DNA of 64,000 nt, taken from Alphaproteobacteria bacterium. Lineage in GTDB: Bacteria > Pseudomonadota > Alphaproteobacteria > Micropepsales > Micropepsaceae. The notes under the pieces were generated by a model. It was not told the DNA's origin. It made no database searches and saw nothing but the letters and a program-made list of their open reading frames with translations. Positions 51,582 to 61,566 of this stretch are shown piece after piece. The stretch covers positions 310,001 to 374,000 of the forward strand of contig WGMH01000003.1 in the NCBI GenBank assembly GCA_016125165.1, in the 5' to 3' direction. A program made the translations under genes and the position numbers. Positions within the stretch are counted from its first letter, which is position 1. Each line of letters opens with the position of its first letter.

Positions 51582-52718
51582 TTATTTGGAAAGCTGTTCC
51601 CACATCACGCCGAGATACCCGAAGGCGCGCATGTCGCCGGTTGTTGTGCCCTGCATCTTGTTCATCACGTAGCTGAAGGTCGTGCGCGCATCCATGTCGA
51701 TGATGATGACCGAGCCGCCATAGCCGCCCCAGAACATGGAGTTCGGATTGGGCAGCGGCACCATGCCGCCCGCCAGCCCGAAGCCGAGGCCGAAGCGCGC
51801 CGGGATATTCATGATCTTGTCGGTGCCTTCGATCTGCAATTCCAGCGCCTTGCGGCAACCGGCTTCGCTCAGGAAACGCTTGCCTTTGGCAACGCCGCCA
51901 TTGGCAAGGATGGTGTGGATCTCCGCGACAGAGCGCGCATTGCCCGTGCCGCCCGCCGCCGGAATTTCCGCGGCACGCCACGCGCGCGTTTTCGTTTCCG
52001 AAACGTCGATGCCCGGATTGGTGGACATGTTCTTCAGAAGTTCGCTCATCTCCGCGCCATCGCCGATGGCCCCGCGCGGCGGCGGCGGGATGAGTTCGGC
52101 GACGCGCTCGTCTTCCGAAGCTGGCAAGCCGATCCAGAAATCTGCGCCGAGCGGTCCAGCGATCTCTTCGCGGAACACCGTTCCCAACGATTTTCCGGTA
52201 ATGCGGCGCACCACCTCGCCCACCAGATAGCCTTGCGTCAGCGCGTGATAGCCCGGCGCGGTGCCCGGCTCCCAGAACGGCGCCTGCGCCGCCAGCATCG
52301 CAGTGGCCTTCTCCCAATCATAAAGCTCGTGCTTGGTGATCTTCTCCGCCCAGCCGGATAGCCCCGCCGAATGGCTCATCAGATGACTGACCTTGATGGC
52401 CGCCTTTCCGTTGGCGGCAAATTCCGGCCAGTACTTCGCCACCGGCGCATCGAAATCGAGCTCGCCACGGTCAGCGACAAGCAGCGCGGTCAACGCCGTC
52501 ATCGTCTTGGTGGTGGAATAGACGTTGACGATGGTGTCCTTCACCCAGGGCTTGGTCTTTGCCGCATCGGCATGACCGCCCCAGATATCGACAACCGTTT
52601 CGCCGTTCAGCGTGGCGCAGAACGATGCGCCCACATCCGCGCCGCTTTCGAGGCTTGCTGCCATCACATCTTTGGTGGCGGCGAATTTGTCGTCGGCGAA
52701 ACCGTGTATGTCAGCCAT
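51582..52718 (-). CDS. Serine hydrolase, class C beta-lactamase/esterase family
   Basis: VNVYSTTKTMTALTALLVADRGELDFDAPVAKYWPEFAANGK (SxxK), YHALTQGYLVGEVVRRITGKSLG (YxN-like), HxG-like GGYGG at C-term. Confidence 0.9.
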   Translation of the reverse strand: MADIHGFADDKFAATKDVMAASLESGADVGASFCATLNGETVVDIWGGHADAAKTKPWVKDTIVNVYSTTKTMTALTALLVADRGELDFDAPVAKYWPEFAANGKAAIKVSHLMSHSAGLSGWAEKITKHELYDWEKATAMLAAQAPFWEPGTAPGYHALTQGYLVGEVVRRITGKSLGTVFREEIAGPLGADFWIGLPASEDERVAELIPPPPRGAIGDGAEMSELLKNMSTNPGIDVSETKTRAWRAAEIPAAGGTGNARSVAEIHTILANGGVAKGKRFLSEAGCRKALELQIEGTDKIMNIPARFGLGFGLAGGMVPLPNPNSMFWGGYGGSVIIIDMDARTTFSYVMNKMQGTTTGDMRAFGYLGVMWEQLSK

Positions 52719-52733
52719 GTGCCGCAATTTCCT

Positions 52734-54290
52734 TTATGCGAACTTGAAAAGGTTGCTGTCGCCCGGCGTCACCGTGCCGGTGCGGCCCAGCATATCCTCG
52801 CGCATCATCCAGTCGAGCGTCTGGTCGTCATCCGGCGTATTGGCCAGGAAGCGCGCGCCGTTCAGAAGCCGCCCCACCACGATGCCGAAACGCTTGCCTT
52901 TACGGTCGGTCACCACGGTGTAGGTTTCGATGCGAGCATCGCCGCTGGGCATTTCCTCAATGCGCGGATGTGCCTCGGCATCGATCACCTTCTGATACAC
53001 CGAAGGCGCCGTGCGCTTCCACACGCCTTTCACCGGCTCCGTGGAATAGATGCCGGCGGAATGTTTGGTCACATACCAGCCGTTCGCTGTGCACAGCCCA
53101 TAGCTGCCGCGTTTCGCGCGCACCTTCTCCACCATCGTGACGATGGAGTGCATCACATAGTCGTTGCCTGCCCCGCCGAAATAGGGAAGCCCGCCCGTGA
53201 CGGTGAGCCCGCGCGGATCGTCCGTCGCGATGCCAAGCTCCTTGCAGCCGATTTCCACCGCCGCCGGGAAGCAGGAATATAGATCGATGAAGTCCATGTC
53301 CGCGGCGGTCTTGCCGGCCTGCACAAACGCGGCCCGCCCCATGGCGCGAATGGCGGGCGAGGAATGATAGTTCACACGCTCGGTGACATACCAAAGATCG
53401 TTGGCATCGCCCGCGCCGTGCAGATAGACCCATTTGTCTTCGGGAATGCCAAGCTCGCGCGCCTTGGCCACGGAGGTCATCACGACACCAGCGGCCATAT
53501 CCACCTCGATCACCGCGTTCAGATACTTCGTATACGGATAACCGACGAAGCGGTTCTTCTCGCTTGGCGTAGAAATCTCTTCCGGCGAACGGTAGGTGGG
53601 AAACCACGAATGCGGATTTTCGCTCGCCACCTTGGTGAACGGCGAGAAAAATTCGCCGAGCCATTTCAGATGCTCCGCCGGGGTGCGGCCCGCCTGCCCA
53701 CGCAGCGCGTTCTCGAACAAGGGATAGGTGTTCACCGGAAAGGCGAGCCCATAGCGCGCTTCATAGGGCGTCACGCCGGGCTTCTGGTTGCCGATCTCCT
53801 CGGGATCCCTGCCGGGGTCTTCCTTGTCGCCCCATTTCAGATCGAAGCCCTGCTTCACCGCGCCGATCATGCTGGCGATATATTCCGCGCCCACCAGCAG
53901 CGCCGCTTCGCATTCGCCGTTTGCGATTTCTTCCGCCGTGCGGTTCACCAGCCATTGCGGGGTGTTGCCGCCGGTCGCGGTATAGAAATTTCGGCGCGCG
54001 GAAATGCCGAGCTTCTTCGCCACCGACAGCGGCGGATTGCGATACATGCGCTTCGGCAACCGGCCCTGATCGCCCGGTGAATCCGCCGTGAAACGCACCA
54101 CCGCGATCGTATCCACCGCGCGCTTCAGCGCATCCGCCTTGCCAGTGTCGGCCAGCGCGAGATTCGCCGCCTTTTCCAGCATGGCGATGGGATCGAGACT
54201 CTCGGCGATCTTGCCTTCGCGCGCCGTGCGCTGCGTGAACTGCCCCACGCCGACAAGAATGGGGGTGCGGGGGTGAACGGTGTCGGTCAT
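52734..54290 (-). CDS. Thiolase-superfamily protein (acetyl-CoA acetyltransferase/SCP2-thiolase-like)
   Basis: TPILVGVGQFTQR, DFIDLYSCFPAAVEIGCKELGIATDDPRGLTVTGGLPYFGGAGNDYVMHSIVTMVEKVR. Confidence 0.88.
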   Translation of the reverse strand: MTDTVHPRTPILVGVGQFTQRTAREGKIAESLDPIAMLEKAANLALADTGKADALKRAVDTIAVVRFTADSPGDQGRLPKRMYRNPPLSVAKKLGISARRNFYTATGGNTPQWLVNRTAEEIANGECEAALLVGAEYIASMIGAVKQGFDLKWGDKEDPGRDPEEIGNQKPGVTPYEARYGLAFPVNTYPLFENALRGQAGRTPAEHLKWLGEFFSPFTKVASENPHSWFPTYRSPEEISTPSEKNRFVGYPYTKYLNAVIEVDMAAGVVMTSVAKARELGIPEDKWVYLHGAGDANDLWYVTERVNYHSSPAIRAMGRAAFVQAGKTAADMDFIDLYSCFPAAVEIGCKELGIATDDPRGLTVTGGLPYFGGAGNDYVMHSIVTMVEKVRAKRGSYGLCTANGWYVTKHSAGIYSTEPVKGVWKRTAPSVYQKVIDAEAHPRIEEMPSGDARIETYTVVTDRKGKRFGIVVGRLLNGARFLANTPDDDQTLDWMMREDMLGRTGTVTPGDSNLFKFA

Positions 54291-54333
54291 GCGTAATCCT
54301 TCAGCGATTCCGTGATGTTGGGATGAATGTTTG

Positions 54334-54480
54334 CACGCGAAGACGCGGAGGCGCGGAGCGGTGCGTCATGCAGGAGATCCTCCATGCCATTGATCGGAGC
54401 GCCTTGCGCGCCAACAATTTCGGCCAGCCCACAAATCCTGATCGGAGAACTCATCCTCCGTGCCTCCGCGTCTCCGCGTG
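54334..54480. repeat. Inverted-repeat element, 25-bp imperfect arms (54334-54358 and 54456-54480)
   Basis: CACGCGAAGACGCGGAGGCGCGGAG versus reverse complement CACGCGGAGACGCGGAGGCACGGAG (2 mismatches), 97-bp spacer. Confidence 0.7.
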
Positions 54481-55635
54481 GAAGTATTTCTGCAGCCGCG
54501 CCAATGCATCTTCGAGCACGGTGCGGCTTTTGCAGAAGGCGAAGCGCACGAGGTGATCGGGCTTGCCGCCCTCGAAGAAGACGCTGAGCGGGATTAGCGC
54601 CACGCCGGCCTCGCGCACCAAGCGCTTGCAAAAATCGATGTCGCTTTCGTTGGTGACGCCGGTGATGTCAGCGGTGAGGAAGTAGGAACCTTCGCAGGTG
54701 AGCGGCTTGAAGCCGAGTTTGGCAATGCCTTCGGCCAGAAGATCGCGGTTCGCTTGAAGTTCTTTGGTCAGGTTCAGTGTGAAATCCATTTCCTTGTCGA
54801 GCGCGTGCGCGATGCCAAGCTGCAAGGCGGGGGAGGTCGTGAAGGTCAGGAACTGGTGCGCTTTGGAAACAACATCCACCAGCGCCGCGGGCCCCGAGAC
54901 CCAGCCGATCTTCCAGCCCGTGAGCGAGAACATCTTGCCCGCCGAACCCACGCGCACGCAGCGCTCGCGCATGCCGGGAAACGTCATCAGGGGTTCGAAC
55001 GGTTTGCCGTCGAACACCAGATGCTCGTAAACCTCATCGCAGATCACAACCGCGCCGCATTCCTTCGCGACTTTCGCCACCGCTTCCAGCTCGCCGCGAT
55101 CGAACACCCGGCCAATGGGATTCAATGGTGTGTTGATGAGGATGGCGGAGGTCTGGCCGCTCACCGCCGCGCGCAGCGCGTCTTCGGTCAGCCGCCAATG
55201 CGGTGGCGACAGCACCACGGTCTTCACCACCGCACCCACAGCTTCGGCAATGGGGCGATAGGAATCGTAGGCCGGCTCAATCAGAATAATCTCGCCGCCT
55301 TTTCCCACCAGTCCCATGATGCAGGAAGTCAGCGCTTCGGTGGCGCCGGAGGTAATCAGAACTTCATGCTCGGGATCGAAGTCGAGCGCATAGAAGCGTT
55401 TGGCATGCGCGGCGATGGCTTTGCGCAAAGGCAAAAGACCGCGCGACGGCGGATACTGGTTCGGCCCTTCCAGCAGCGCCTTGGCGGCGGCTTCGCGGAT
55501 AGCGAGCGGCCCGTCCGCGTCGGGAAAGCCCTGCCCCAGATTGAGCGCGCCATGCTCGGTGGCAAGCGCGCTCATCACCGTGAAGATGGTCGTGGGCAGT
55601 TGGGAGAAGACGGGATTGGCGCGGGAAGCGGTCAT
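54451..55635 (-). CDS. Class I PLP-dependent aminotransferase
   Basis: LNLGQGFPDADGPLAIREAAAKAL, GSAGKMFSLTGWKIGWVSGP (PLP Lys); C-terminal HAETRRHGG is encoded by the repeat arm. Confidence 0.92.
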   Translation of the reverse strand: MTASRANPVFSQLPTTIFTVMSALATEHGALNLGQGFPDADGPLAIREAAAKALLEGPNQYPPSRGLLPLRKAIAAHAKRFYALDFDPEHEVLITSGATEALTSCIMGLVGKGGEIILIEPAYDSYRPIAEAVGAVVKTVVLSPPHWRLTEDALRAAVSGQTSAILINTPLNPIGRVFDRGELEAVAKVAKECGAVVICDEVYEHLVFDGKPFEPLMTFPGMRERCVRVGSAGKMFSLTGWKIGWVSGPAALVDVVSKAHQFLTFTTSPALQLGIAHALDKEMDFTLNLTKELQANRDLLAEGIAKLGFKPLTCEGSYFLTADITGVTNESDIDFCKRLVREAGVALIPLSVFFEGGKPDHLVRFAFCKSRTVLEDALARLQKYFHAETRRHGG

Positions 55636-55730
55636 GGCGCGCCACCTTCGCGGGGCGCGCCCCCGGATTCAATAGTGCCCTAACGTCAAGAAAGCCGGCA
55701 CAATACGGAAAGCCGGGCCGAACGCGGCGA

Positions 55731-56867
55731 TCAGCCGTCCGTCTTCATCCACATTTTCATCACTTCGTCATGCGGCGGGACCTGTTCCTCGGCCGCGACG
55801 AAGCCAGGAAAGGAACGCATGTAGGTGACGAATTTCGGACTAAGGCCCTCCTTGGCCAGATAATCGGCGGTCACCGGAAGCGGCGGCGAGGCATAGTTCG
55901 CATCGGCCTGCACACGTTTTGGAAAATCGTGACGCAGGATCGCGGCGCGGCCAATGAGTGCGTAGTCACAGCCGCCGTCGATCACCTTCATCACATCCTC
56001 GGCATTGCGAATCTTGCCAGCAACGCCAAGGCGCACATCCCCACGCGGCAACTCCGTGAAAATGCTCATCAGCGAGCGGCCCTTGAACGCTTCGTCGGTG
56101 GGTTCGATGGTGTAATCCCACAGCGACATGTCGAGATAGTCGATCTTGCCCTGGCGCAGCACTTCGGCGGCGACATCGTGCATCTCCGCCAGCACAACAC
56201 CGAAGCGTTCCGGGGAGAGGCGCAAGCCTACCTGAAAATCGGGGCGGCACGCCGCGCGCACGCCATCGATGATCTCGAACAGAAGCCGCGCGCGGTTTTC
56301 AAGGCTTCCGCCATAGCGGTCCTCGCGCCGGTTCAGTTTCGGCGAGAGGAATTCCAGCAGGATGTAACCGTGCGCGCCGTGCAGTTCGACGCCATCGAAG
56401 CCCGCGCGTTCGGCGCGTTTGGCGGCGGCGATGAAATCGTCGCGCAGATGCTCCACTTCGGCGAGCGTCAGCGCGCGCGCACCGGTGGCCGGATCGTCAG
56501 ACGGGCAAACGACATCGCCCACCAGGTCCTTCGGCGAACGGTTGCCGGCATGATGAAGCTGCACTGCCGCCAGCGAGCCTTTCGCCTTGATCGTGGAGGC
56601 AAGGCGCGTGAGCCCTTCAATATGCTGATCGCCGAAGATGCCGAGCTGGCCCGGGAAGCCCTGCCCGCGCGCCTGCACATGCGCGGCGCACGTCATCGTC
56701 AGGCCGAAGCCGCCATCGGCGCGCATCGTCAGCCAGTGGAATTCTTCGTCGGACAGCGTGCCGTCTGCATGGCTCTGGCAGTTGGTCAGCGGCGCCAGCA
56801 TGAAACGGTTCTTCATCGCCGGGCCGTGTTTGAAAGACAGCGGCTCGAACAGCTTTGCGGTGGACAT
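55731..56867 (-). CDS. Old Yellow Enzyme family NADH:flavin oxidoreductase
   Basis: MSTAKLFEPLSFKHGPAMKNRFMLAPLTNCQSHADG; AERAGFDGVELHGAHGYILLEFLSPKLNRREDRYGGSLENRARLLFEI. Confidence 0.94.
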   Translation of the reverse strand: MSTAKLFEPLSFKHGPAMKNRFMLAPLTNCQSHADGTLSDEEFHWLTMRADGGFGLTMTCAAHVQARGQGFPGQLGIFGDQHIEGLTRLASTIKAKGSLAAVQLHHAGNRSPKDLVGDVVCPSDDPATGARALTLAEVEHLRDDFIAAAKRAERAGFDGVELHGAHGYILLEFLSPKLNRREDRYGGSLENRARLLFEIIDGVRAACRPDFQVGLRLSPERFGVVLAEMHDVAAEVLRQGKIDYLDMSLWDYTIEPTDEAFKGRSLMSIFTELPRGDVRLGVAGKIRNAEDVMKVIDGGCDYALIGRAAILRHDFPKRVQADANYASPPLPVTADYLAKEGLSPKFVTYMRSFPGFVAAEEQVPPHDEVMKMWMKTDG

Positions 56868-57009
56868 GGGATTCTCCGGATTGCGAGGTTGGAGAAATAG
56901 GTAGGGGCGGTACCGTGCCTTCGCAAATGCGGGCTTACCCAAACGCCGCCATCGCCCACGGACTGGGTGCGCTATCGGAAAGGCGAAGGTCACCGCCAGA
57001 TTTGCCTTG

Positions 57010-57023
57010 AAAATGATCATTTT
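57010..57023. promoter_or_regulatory. Perfect 14-bp palindrome AAAATGATCATTTT in divergent intergenic region
   Basis: Exact palindrome between the OYE gene and glnB; AT-rich patch in a GC-rich window. Confidence 0.35.
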
Positions 57024-57108
57024 GATTATTTCGCGTGCAGAAAAATCTGCCCGCAAATTCGGCAAGCATATAACCCATTGTTTCTGCTTGTGGATAAGTT
57101 TGCGCCGG

Positions 57109-57125
57109 TTGGCACAAGTACTGCT
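57109..57125 (+). promoter_or_regulatory. Sigma54 (RpoN)-type promoter of glnBA
   Basis: TTGGCACAAGTACTGCT: GG-N10-GC core (57111/57124), about 50 nt before glnB ATG. Confidence 0.7.
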
Positions 57126-57127
57126 AA

Positions 57128-57514
<387 letters not shown>

Positions 57515-57559
57515 GCCGCAACATCCACCGTTGGAACTTCAAGGGGAAGACCGACCACC

Positions 57560-58969
57560 ATGTCCAGTCCAGACAGCATCCTGAAACTGATCAAAGACAA
57601 GGAGGTCAAGTTCGTTGACCTTCGCTTCACCGATCCGCGCGGCAAGTGGCAGCACGTCACGTTTGACCTGTCGCTGGTCGATGACGACTTCCTCACCAAC
57701 GGCACCATGTTCGACGGTTCGTCGATCGCGGGCTGGAAGGCAATCAACGAATCCGACATGACACTGGTGCCCGATCTGGACACCGCGGTCATCGATCCGT
57801 TCTTCGCGCAGACCACGCTGCTGCTCACCTGCGACGTCGTCGAACCGTCGACCGGCCAGCGCTATGGCCGTTGCCCGCGCTCCATCGCCAAGGCTGCCGA
57901 AGCGTATGTGAATTCTTCGGGTGTCGGCGATACCGCTTTCTTCGGTCCCGAAGCCGAATTCTTCGTGTTCGACGATGTGCGCTTCGACACCGGCATGAAC
58001 AAGGGCTTCTACTTCCTCGATTCCGTCGAAGGGCCCTACAACTCCGGCACCGAATATGAGAGCGGCAACCTTGGCCACCGCCCCGCCGTGAAGGGCGGTT
58101 ACTTCCCGGTGCCGCCGATCGACTCACTCCAGGACATGCGCAGCGAAATGCTTGCGATCATGGGCGACATGGGCATCGAGCCGGAAAAGCATCATCACGA
58201 AGTGGCCGGTTCGCAGCATGAGTTGGGCTTCAAGTTCAACACGCTGACGAAGTGCGGCGACAACATGCAGATCTACAAATACGTGATCCACCAGGTCGCG
58301 GCGGCCTATGGCAAGTCCGCGACCTTCATGCCCAAGCCCGTCTATGGCGACAACGGTTCGGGCATGCACGTGCACCAGTCGATCTGGAAAAGCGGCAAGC
58401 CGCTCTTCGCCGGTTCGGGCTATGCGGACCTGTCCGAAACCTGCCTCTACTACATCGGCGGCATCATCAAGCATGCCAAGGCGCTCAACGCCTTCACCAA
58501 CCCGCTGACCAATTCCTACAAGCGCCTGATCCCCGGCTTTGAAGCGCCGGTGCTTCTGGCCTATTCGTCGCGCAACCGTTCGGCCTCCTGCCGCATTCCG
58601 TTCTCCGCTTCGCCGAAGGGCAAGCGCGTGGAAGTGCGCTTCCCCGATCCGGGCGCGAACCCGTATCTGGCCTATGCGGCGATGCTCATGGCAGGCCTCG
58701 ACGGCATCGAGAACAAGATTCATCCGGGCGACCCGATGGACAAGGACCTCTATGCCCTGCCGCCGGAAGAGCTGAAGGAAGTGCCGCAGGTTTGCGGTTC
58801 GCTCCGCGAGGCGCTGGAAAACCTCGATGGCGACCGCGCCTTCCTGAAGAAGGGTGGCGTGTTCTCGGACGACTTCATCGACAGCTATATCGAGCTGAAA
58901 ATGAACGATGTTTATGCCTTCGAACACACGCCGCATCCGGTCGAATTCAAGATGTACTACAGCGTCTGA
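57560..58969 (+). CDS. glnA: Type I glutamine synthetase
   Basis: [50 protein letters not shown]. Confidence 0.98.
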   Translation: MSSPDSILKLIKDKEVKFVDLRFTDPRGKWQHVTFDLSLVDDDFLTNGTMFDGSSIAGWKAINESDMTLVPDLDTAVIDPFFAQTTLLLTCDVVEPSTGQRYGRCPRSIAKAAEAYVNSSGVGDTAFFGPEAEFFVFDDVRFDTGMNKGFYFLDSVEGPYNSGTEYESGNLGHRPAVKGGYFPVPPIDSLQDMRSEMLAIMGDMGIEPEKHHHEVAGSQHELGFKFNTLTKCGDNMQIYKYVIHQVAAAYGKSATFMPKPVYGDNGSGMHVHQSIWKSGKPLFAGSGYADLSETCLYYIGGIIKHAKALNAFTNPLTNSYKRLIPGFEAPVLLAYSSRNRSASCRIPFSASPKGKRVEVRFPDPGANPYLAYAAMLMAGLDGIENKIHPGDPMDKDLYALPPEELKEVPQVCGSLREALENLDGDRAFLKKGGVFSDDFIDSYIELKMNDVYAFEHTPHPVEFKMYYSV

Positions 58970-58990
58970 TCCACGCTGGCATGGGTAGCG

Positions 58991-59020
58991 AAAGGCCGGG
59001 AAGCAATTCCCGGCCTTTTC
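58991..59020 (+). terminator. Rho-independent terminator downstream of glnA
   Basis: AAAGGCCGGGAAGCAATTCCCGGCCTTTTC hairpin 20 nt after the glnA stop. Confidence 0.9.
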
Positions 59021-59111
59021 GTTTGCGCCCGGCCCTTGCCCTGCCGCAACCGTGGCCCGCTTCCCAAGCGCCTCGCCGCCCCATAGTCTCCGCCCCCACA
59101 TGGAGGCTCCA

Positions 59112-60050
59112 ATGCACCCTTCCCTGCCCATGATCCGCCGCGCGGCGATCCTGCTTCTGATCGCTGCCGCCGTAGCCTCCCCGGCCCAGGCCGAACCCTA
59201 TGCCGGCCTCAAGAAGACCGTGGCCGTTGATACGTTTCAGGCGGCTGAAGGTGTGGGAGGCAGCGTCACCGCCGACGGCCTCACCTCCATGCTCACGGAA
59301 GCCCTCATCAAGGACGGCCGCTTCGTCGTCGTGGAGCGGCCCGGCCTTGCTTCGGTGCAGAACGAGCAGGCCATCGGCATGGCCGGACAGGTGAACGCCG
59401 AAACCGCGGCGAAGGCTGGCAAGCTGATCGGCGCCAGCGCCATCATCCGTGGCGCGGTCATCAAATACGAAGCCAACGCCAAGGGCGGCTCCGTCGGCGT
59501 CGCCGGCTTTTCGATGGGTTCGCTCTTTGGTTCGCAGGCCACGGCCGATCACAAGGAGGCAGTCCTCGTGATCCAGCTCAGGCTCATCGACACCACGACC
59601 GGTCAGGTGATCTCCACCTCGACGGCGGAAGGCACGGCATCGTCAACCGGCGTCGGCGCCAATGTGGTCAGCATGAAGACCGGCGTCGCCGCAGGCGGAA
59701 ACCTCTTCAAGAACTCCCCGATCGGCGAAGCCGCGGAGGAAGCAATCCAGAAGGGCGTCGAACAGATCGCCGCTGGCATGCGCAATGTGCCGTGGTCCGC
59801 GTCCATCGTCGATGCCAGCGACAAGATCTATGTCGGCGCGGGAACGGATCGCAATGTCACGCCGGGCATGACGCTCAATGTCTATCGCACAGGCAGGGTG
59901 CTGACCGATCCGGGCACCGGAGAAACTCTCGATGTCGCGATGGACAAGGTCGCCACCATCACCATCGACGGGGTGCGCGAGAAATTCTCCACCGCCACGC
60001 TGGTGAGCGGCAACATGCCGATGCGCGGCGACATCTGCAAAAAGGAATAG
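59112..60050 (+). CDS. CsgG-family (curli assembly-like) secreted protein
   Basis: Signal peptide; GLKKTVAVDTFQAAEG, TSMLTEALIKDGRFVVVERPGLASVQNEQ, GASAIIRGAVIKYE, VIQLRLIDTTTGQVISTSTAEGTAS. Confidence 0.8.
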   Translation: MHPSLPMIRRAAILLLIAAAVASPAQAEPYAGLKKTVAVDTFQAAEGVGGSVTADGLTSMLTEALIKDGRFVVVERPGLASVQNEQAIGMAGQVNAETAAKAGKLIGASAIIRGAVIKYEANAKGGSVGVAGFSMGSLFGSQATADHKEAVLVIQLRLIDTTTGQVISTSTAEGTASSTGVGANVVSMKTGVAAGGNLFKNSPIGEAAEEAIQKGVEQIAAGMRNVPWSASIVDASDKIYVGAGTDRNVTPGMTLNVYRTGRVLTDPGTGETLDVAMDKVATITIDGVREKFSTATLVSGNMPMRGDICKKE

Positions 60051-60053
60051 GAT

Positions 60054-61493
60054 TCAGGCGGCGCGGTTGATGCCGTCTGCATTCTCCTGCCCTTCGGCGG
60101 GAAGCAGCACGAAGGCGCGGCAGCCATGGCCTTGCTCGCTCTCAAGCCACGCGCGCCCGCCGTGCAGTTCGGTCAGGCCGCGCACGAGCGCAAGGCCAAG
60201 GCCCGTGCCCCCGCCCTGCCGGTCGTAGCGATTGTTCACCTGGCTGAATGGCTTGAAGATCTTGTCCAGCTTGTCGCGCGGAATGCCGGGTCCGTTGTCT
60301 TCCACCATGATCTGGAACGAACCGCAGCGGGACTTGCTTCCCACCACGCGGATCAATCCGCCTTCCGGTGTGAACTTCACCGCGTTGGACGCCAGATTGA
60401 TCAGTATCTGCTTTAGTGCCCGTTCATCGGCATAAAGTTTCGGCGCGTCGTCGTGTATTTCAATGACTAGGCGCTGGTTGCGTTCGCGCGCCTTGGCGCC
60501 CACGAGCTTGAGCGCAATGTCGAGCGCTTGCCGGGCATCCAGAAGTTCCGGCTCGATCTCCATGCGTCCGGCCTCGATCTTGGCCACGTCGAGCAAATCG
60601 TTGATGAGACTGAGAAGGTGGGCGCCGGAAGAATGGATGTCGCCCGCATATTCCTTGTAACGCGGCGATCCCACCGGGCCAAAGCATTCCTGCGCGATGA
60701 TTTCCGAGAAGCCGAGAATGGCGTTCAGCGGCGTGCGCAGTTCATGGCTCATATTGGCGAGGAACGCAGTCTTCGAAGCGTTCGCCGTCTCCGCCTCGAA
60801 GCGTTTGTGCAGGGCCTCGTCGCGGGCCTCTTCCAGATCGCGCGCAAGGTCTTCCACCTCGAAACGCAGGCGGGAGTCCTCTTCCATGCGGTCAGAAAGG
60901 CGGCGGCCATCATGAAACAGCTGATAGCCGTACACGATGAAGAACGCGGCGATCCCAAGATCAAGCCACGTGCCGGAAAGCGCGAAGCAGGCAGCGGACA
61001 TCGAGACCATCGGCACCAATGTCGCGAGCAGCATGATTTTGTGATTGGCGCGCGACGCCACGAGGCTCGACAGCACCGTGACCACGGCGCCCGCAAGAAA
61101 CAGATGATTGATGCTGCTGCCATGTTCCCAGAGAAGCCACGGCATCAATCCCCATGACGCGCTGATAACGCTCTGGATGGCGATGATACGGCCGAACCAG
61201 GGTTGAAGTTCCGCTGCGTCGGAGGAGCGCGCCGTATCGATCTGGTAGATCGAAACCAGTATCGCGCAGACGAACATCACGGCGGTGATGAGAATGGGCA
61301 GATAAACCAGAAGCGTGAACCCGGCATTGCCGAACACGCCAATGCTGCTGGACGCCAGCCACGAAATCGCAAGCGCCCACATCGGCGAGGTGTACCGCGT
61401 TGAGCGGATGACACCTGCGATCAGATCCAGTTCAGCACGCAGGACACGAATGTCCGCGTTCTTCTGGACACGTAGTCGTTGACCGTACCCCAC
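60054..61493 (-). CDS. Membrane sensor histidine kinase
   Basis: N-terminal TMs; H-box FLANMSHELRTPLNAILGFSEIIAQECFG; VEDNGPGIPRDKLDKIFKPFSQ; GTGLGLALVRGLTELHGG. Confidence 0.93.
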   Translation of the reverse strand: MGYGQRLRVQKNADIRVLRAELDLIAGVIRSTRYTSPMWALAISWLASSSIGVFGNAGFTLLVYLPILITAVMFVCAILVSIYQIDTARSSDAAELQPWFGRIIAIQSVISASWGLMPWLLWEHGSSINHLFLAGAVVTVLSSLVASRANHKIMLLATLVPMVSMSAACFALSGTWLDLGIAAFFIVYGYQLFHDGRRLSDRMEEDSRLRFEVEDLARDLEEARDEALHKRFEAETANASKTAFLANMSHELRTPLNAILGFSEIIAQECFGPVGSPRYKEYAGDIHSSGAHLLSLINDLLDVAKIEAGRMEIEPELLDARQALDIALKLVGAKARERNQRLVIEIHDDAPKLYADERALKQILINLASNAVKFTPEGGLIRVVGSKSRCGSFQIMVEDNGPGIPRDKLDKIFKPFSQVNNRYDRQGGGTGLGLALVRGLTELHGGRAWLESEQGHGCRAFVLLPAEGQENADGINRAA

Positions 61494-61566
61494 GTTCCTT
61501 CCAGCCTTCCCCTAGGCACGAGAAGGATAGCGGGCGGAAACCTAAGATTTGCTTAGTGTGGCAGGT

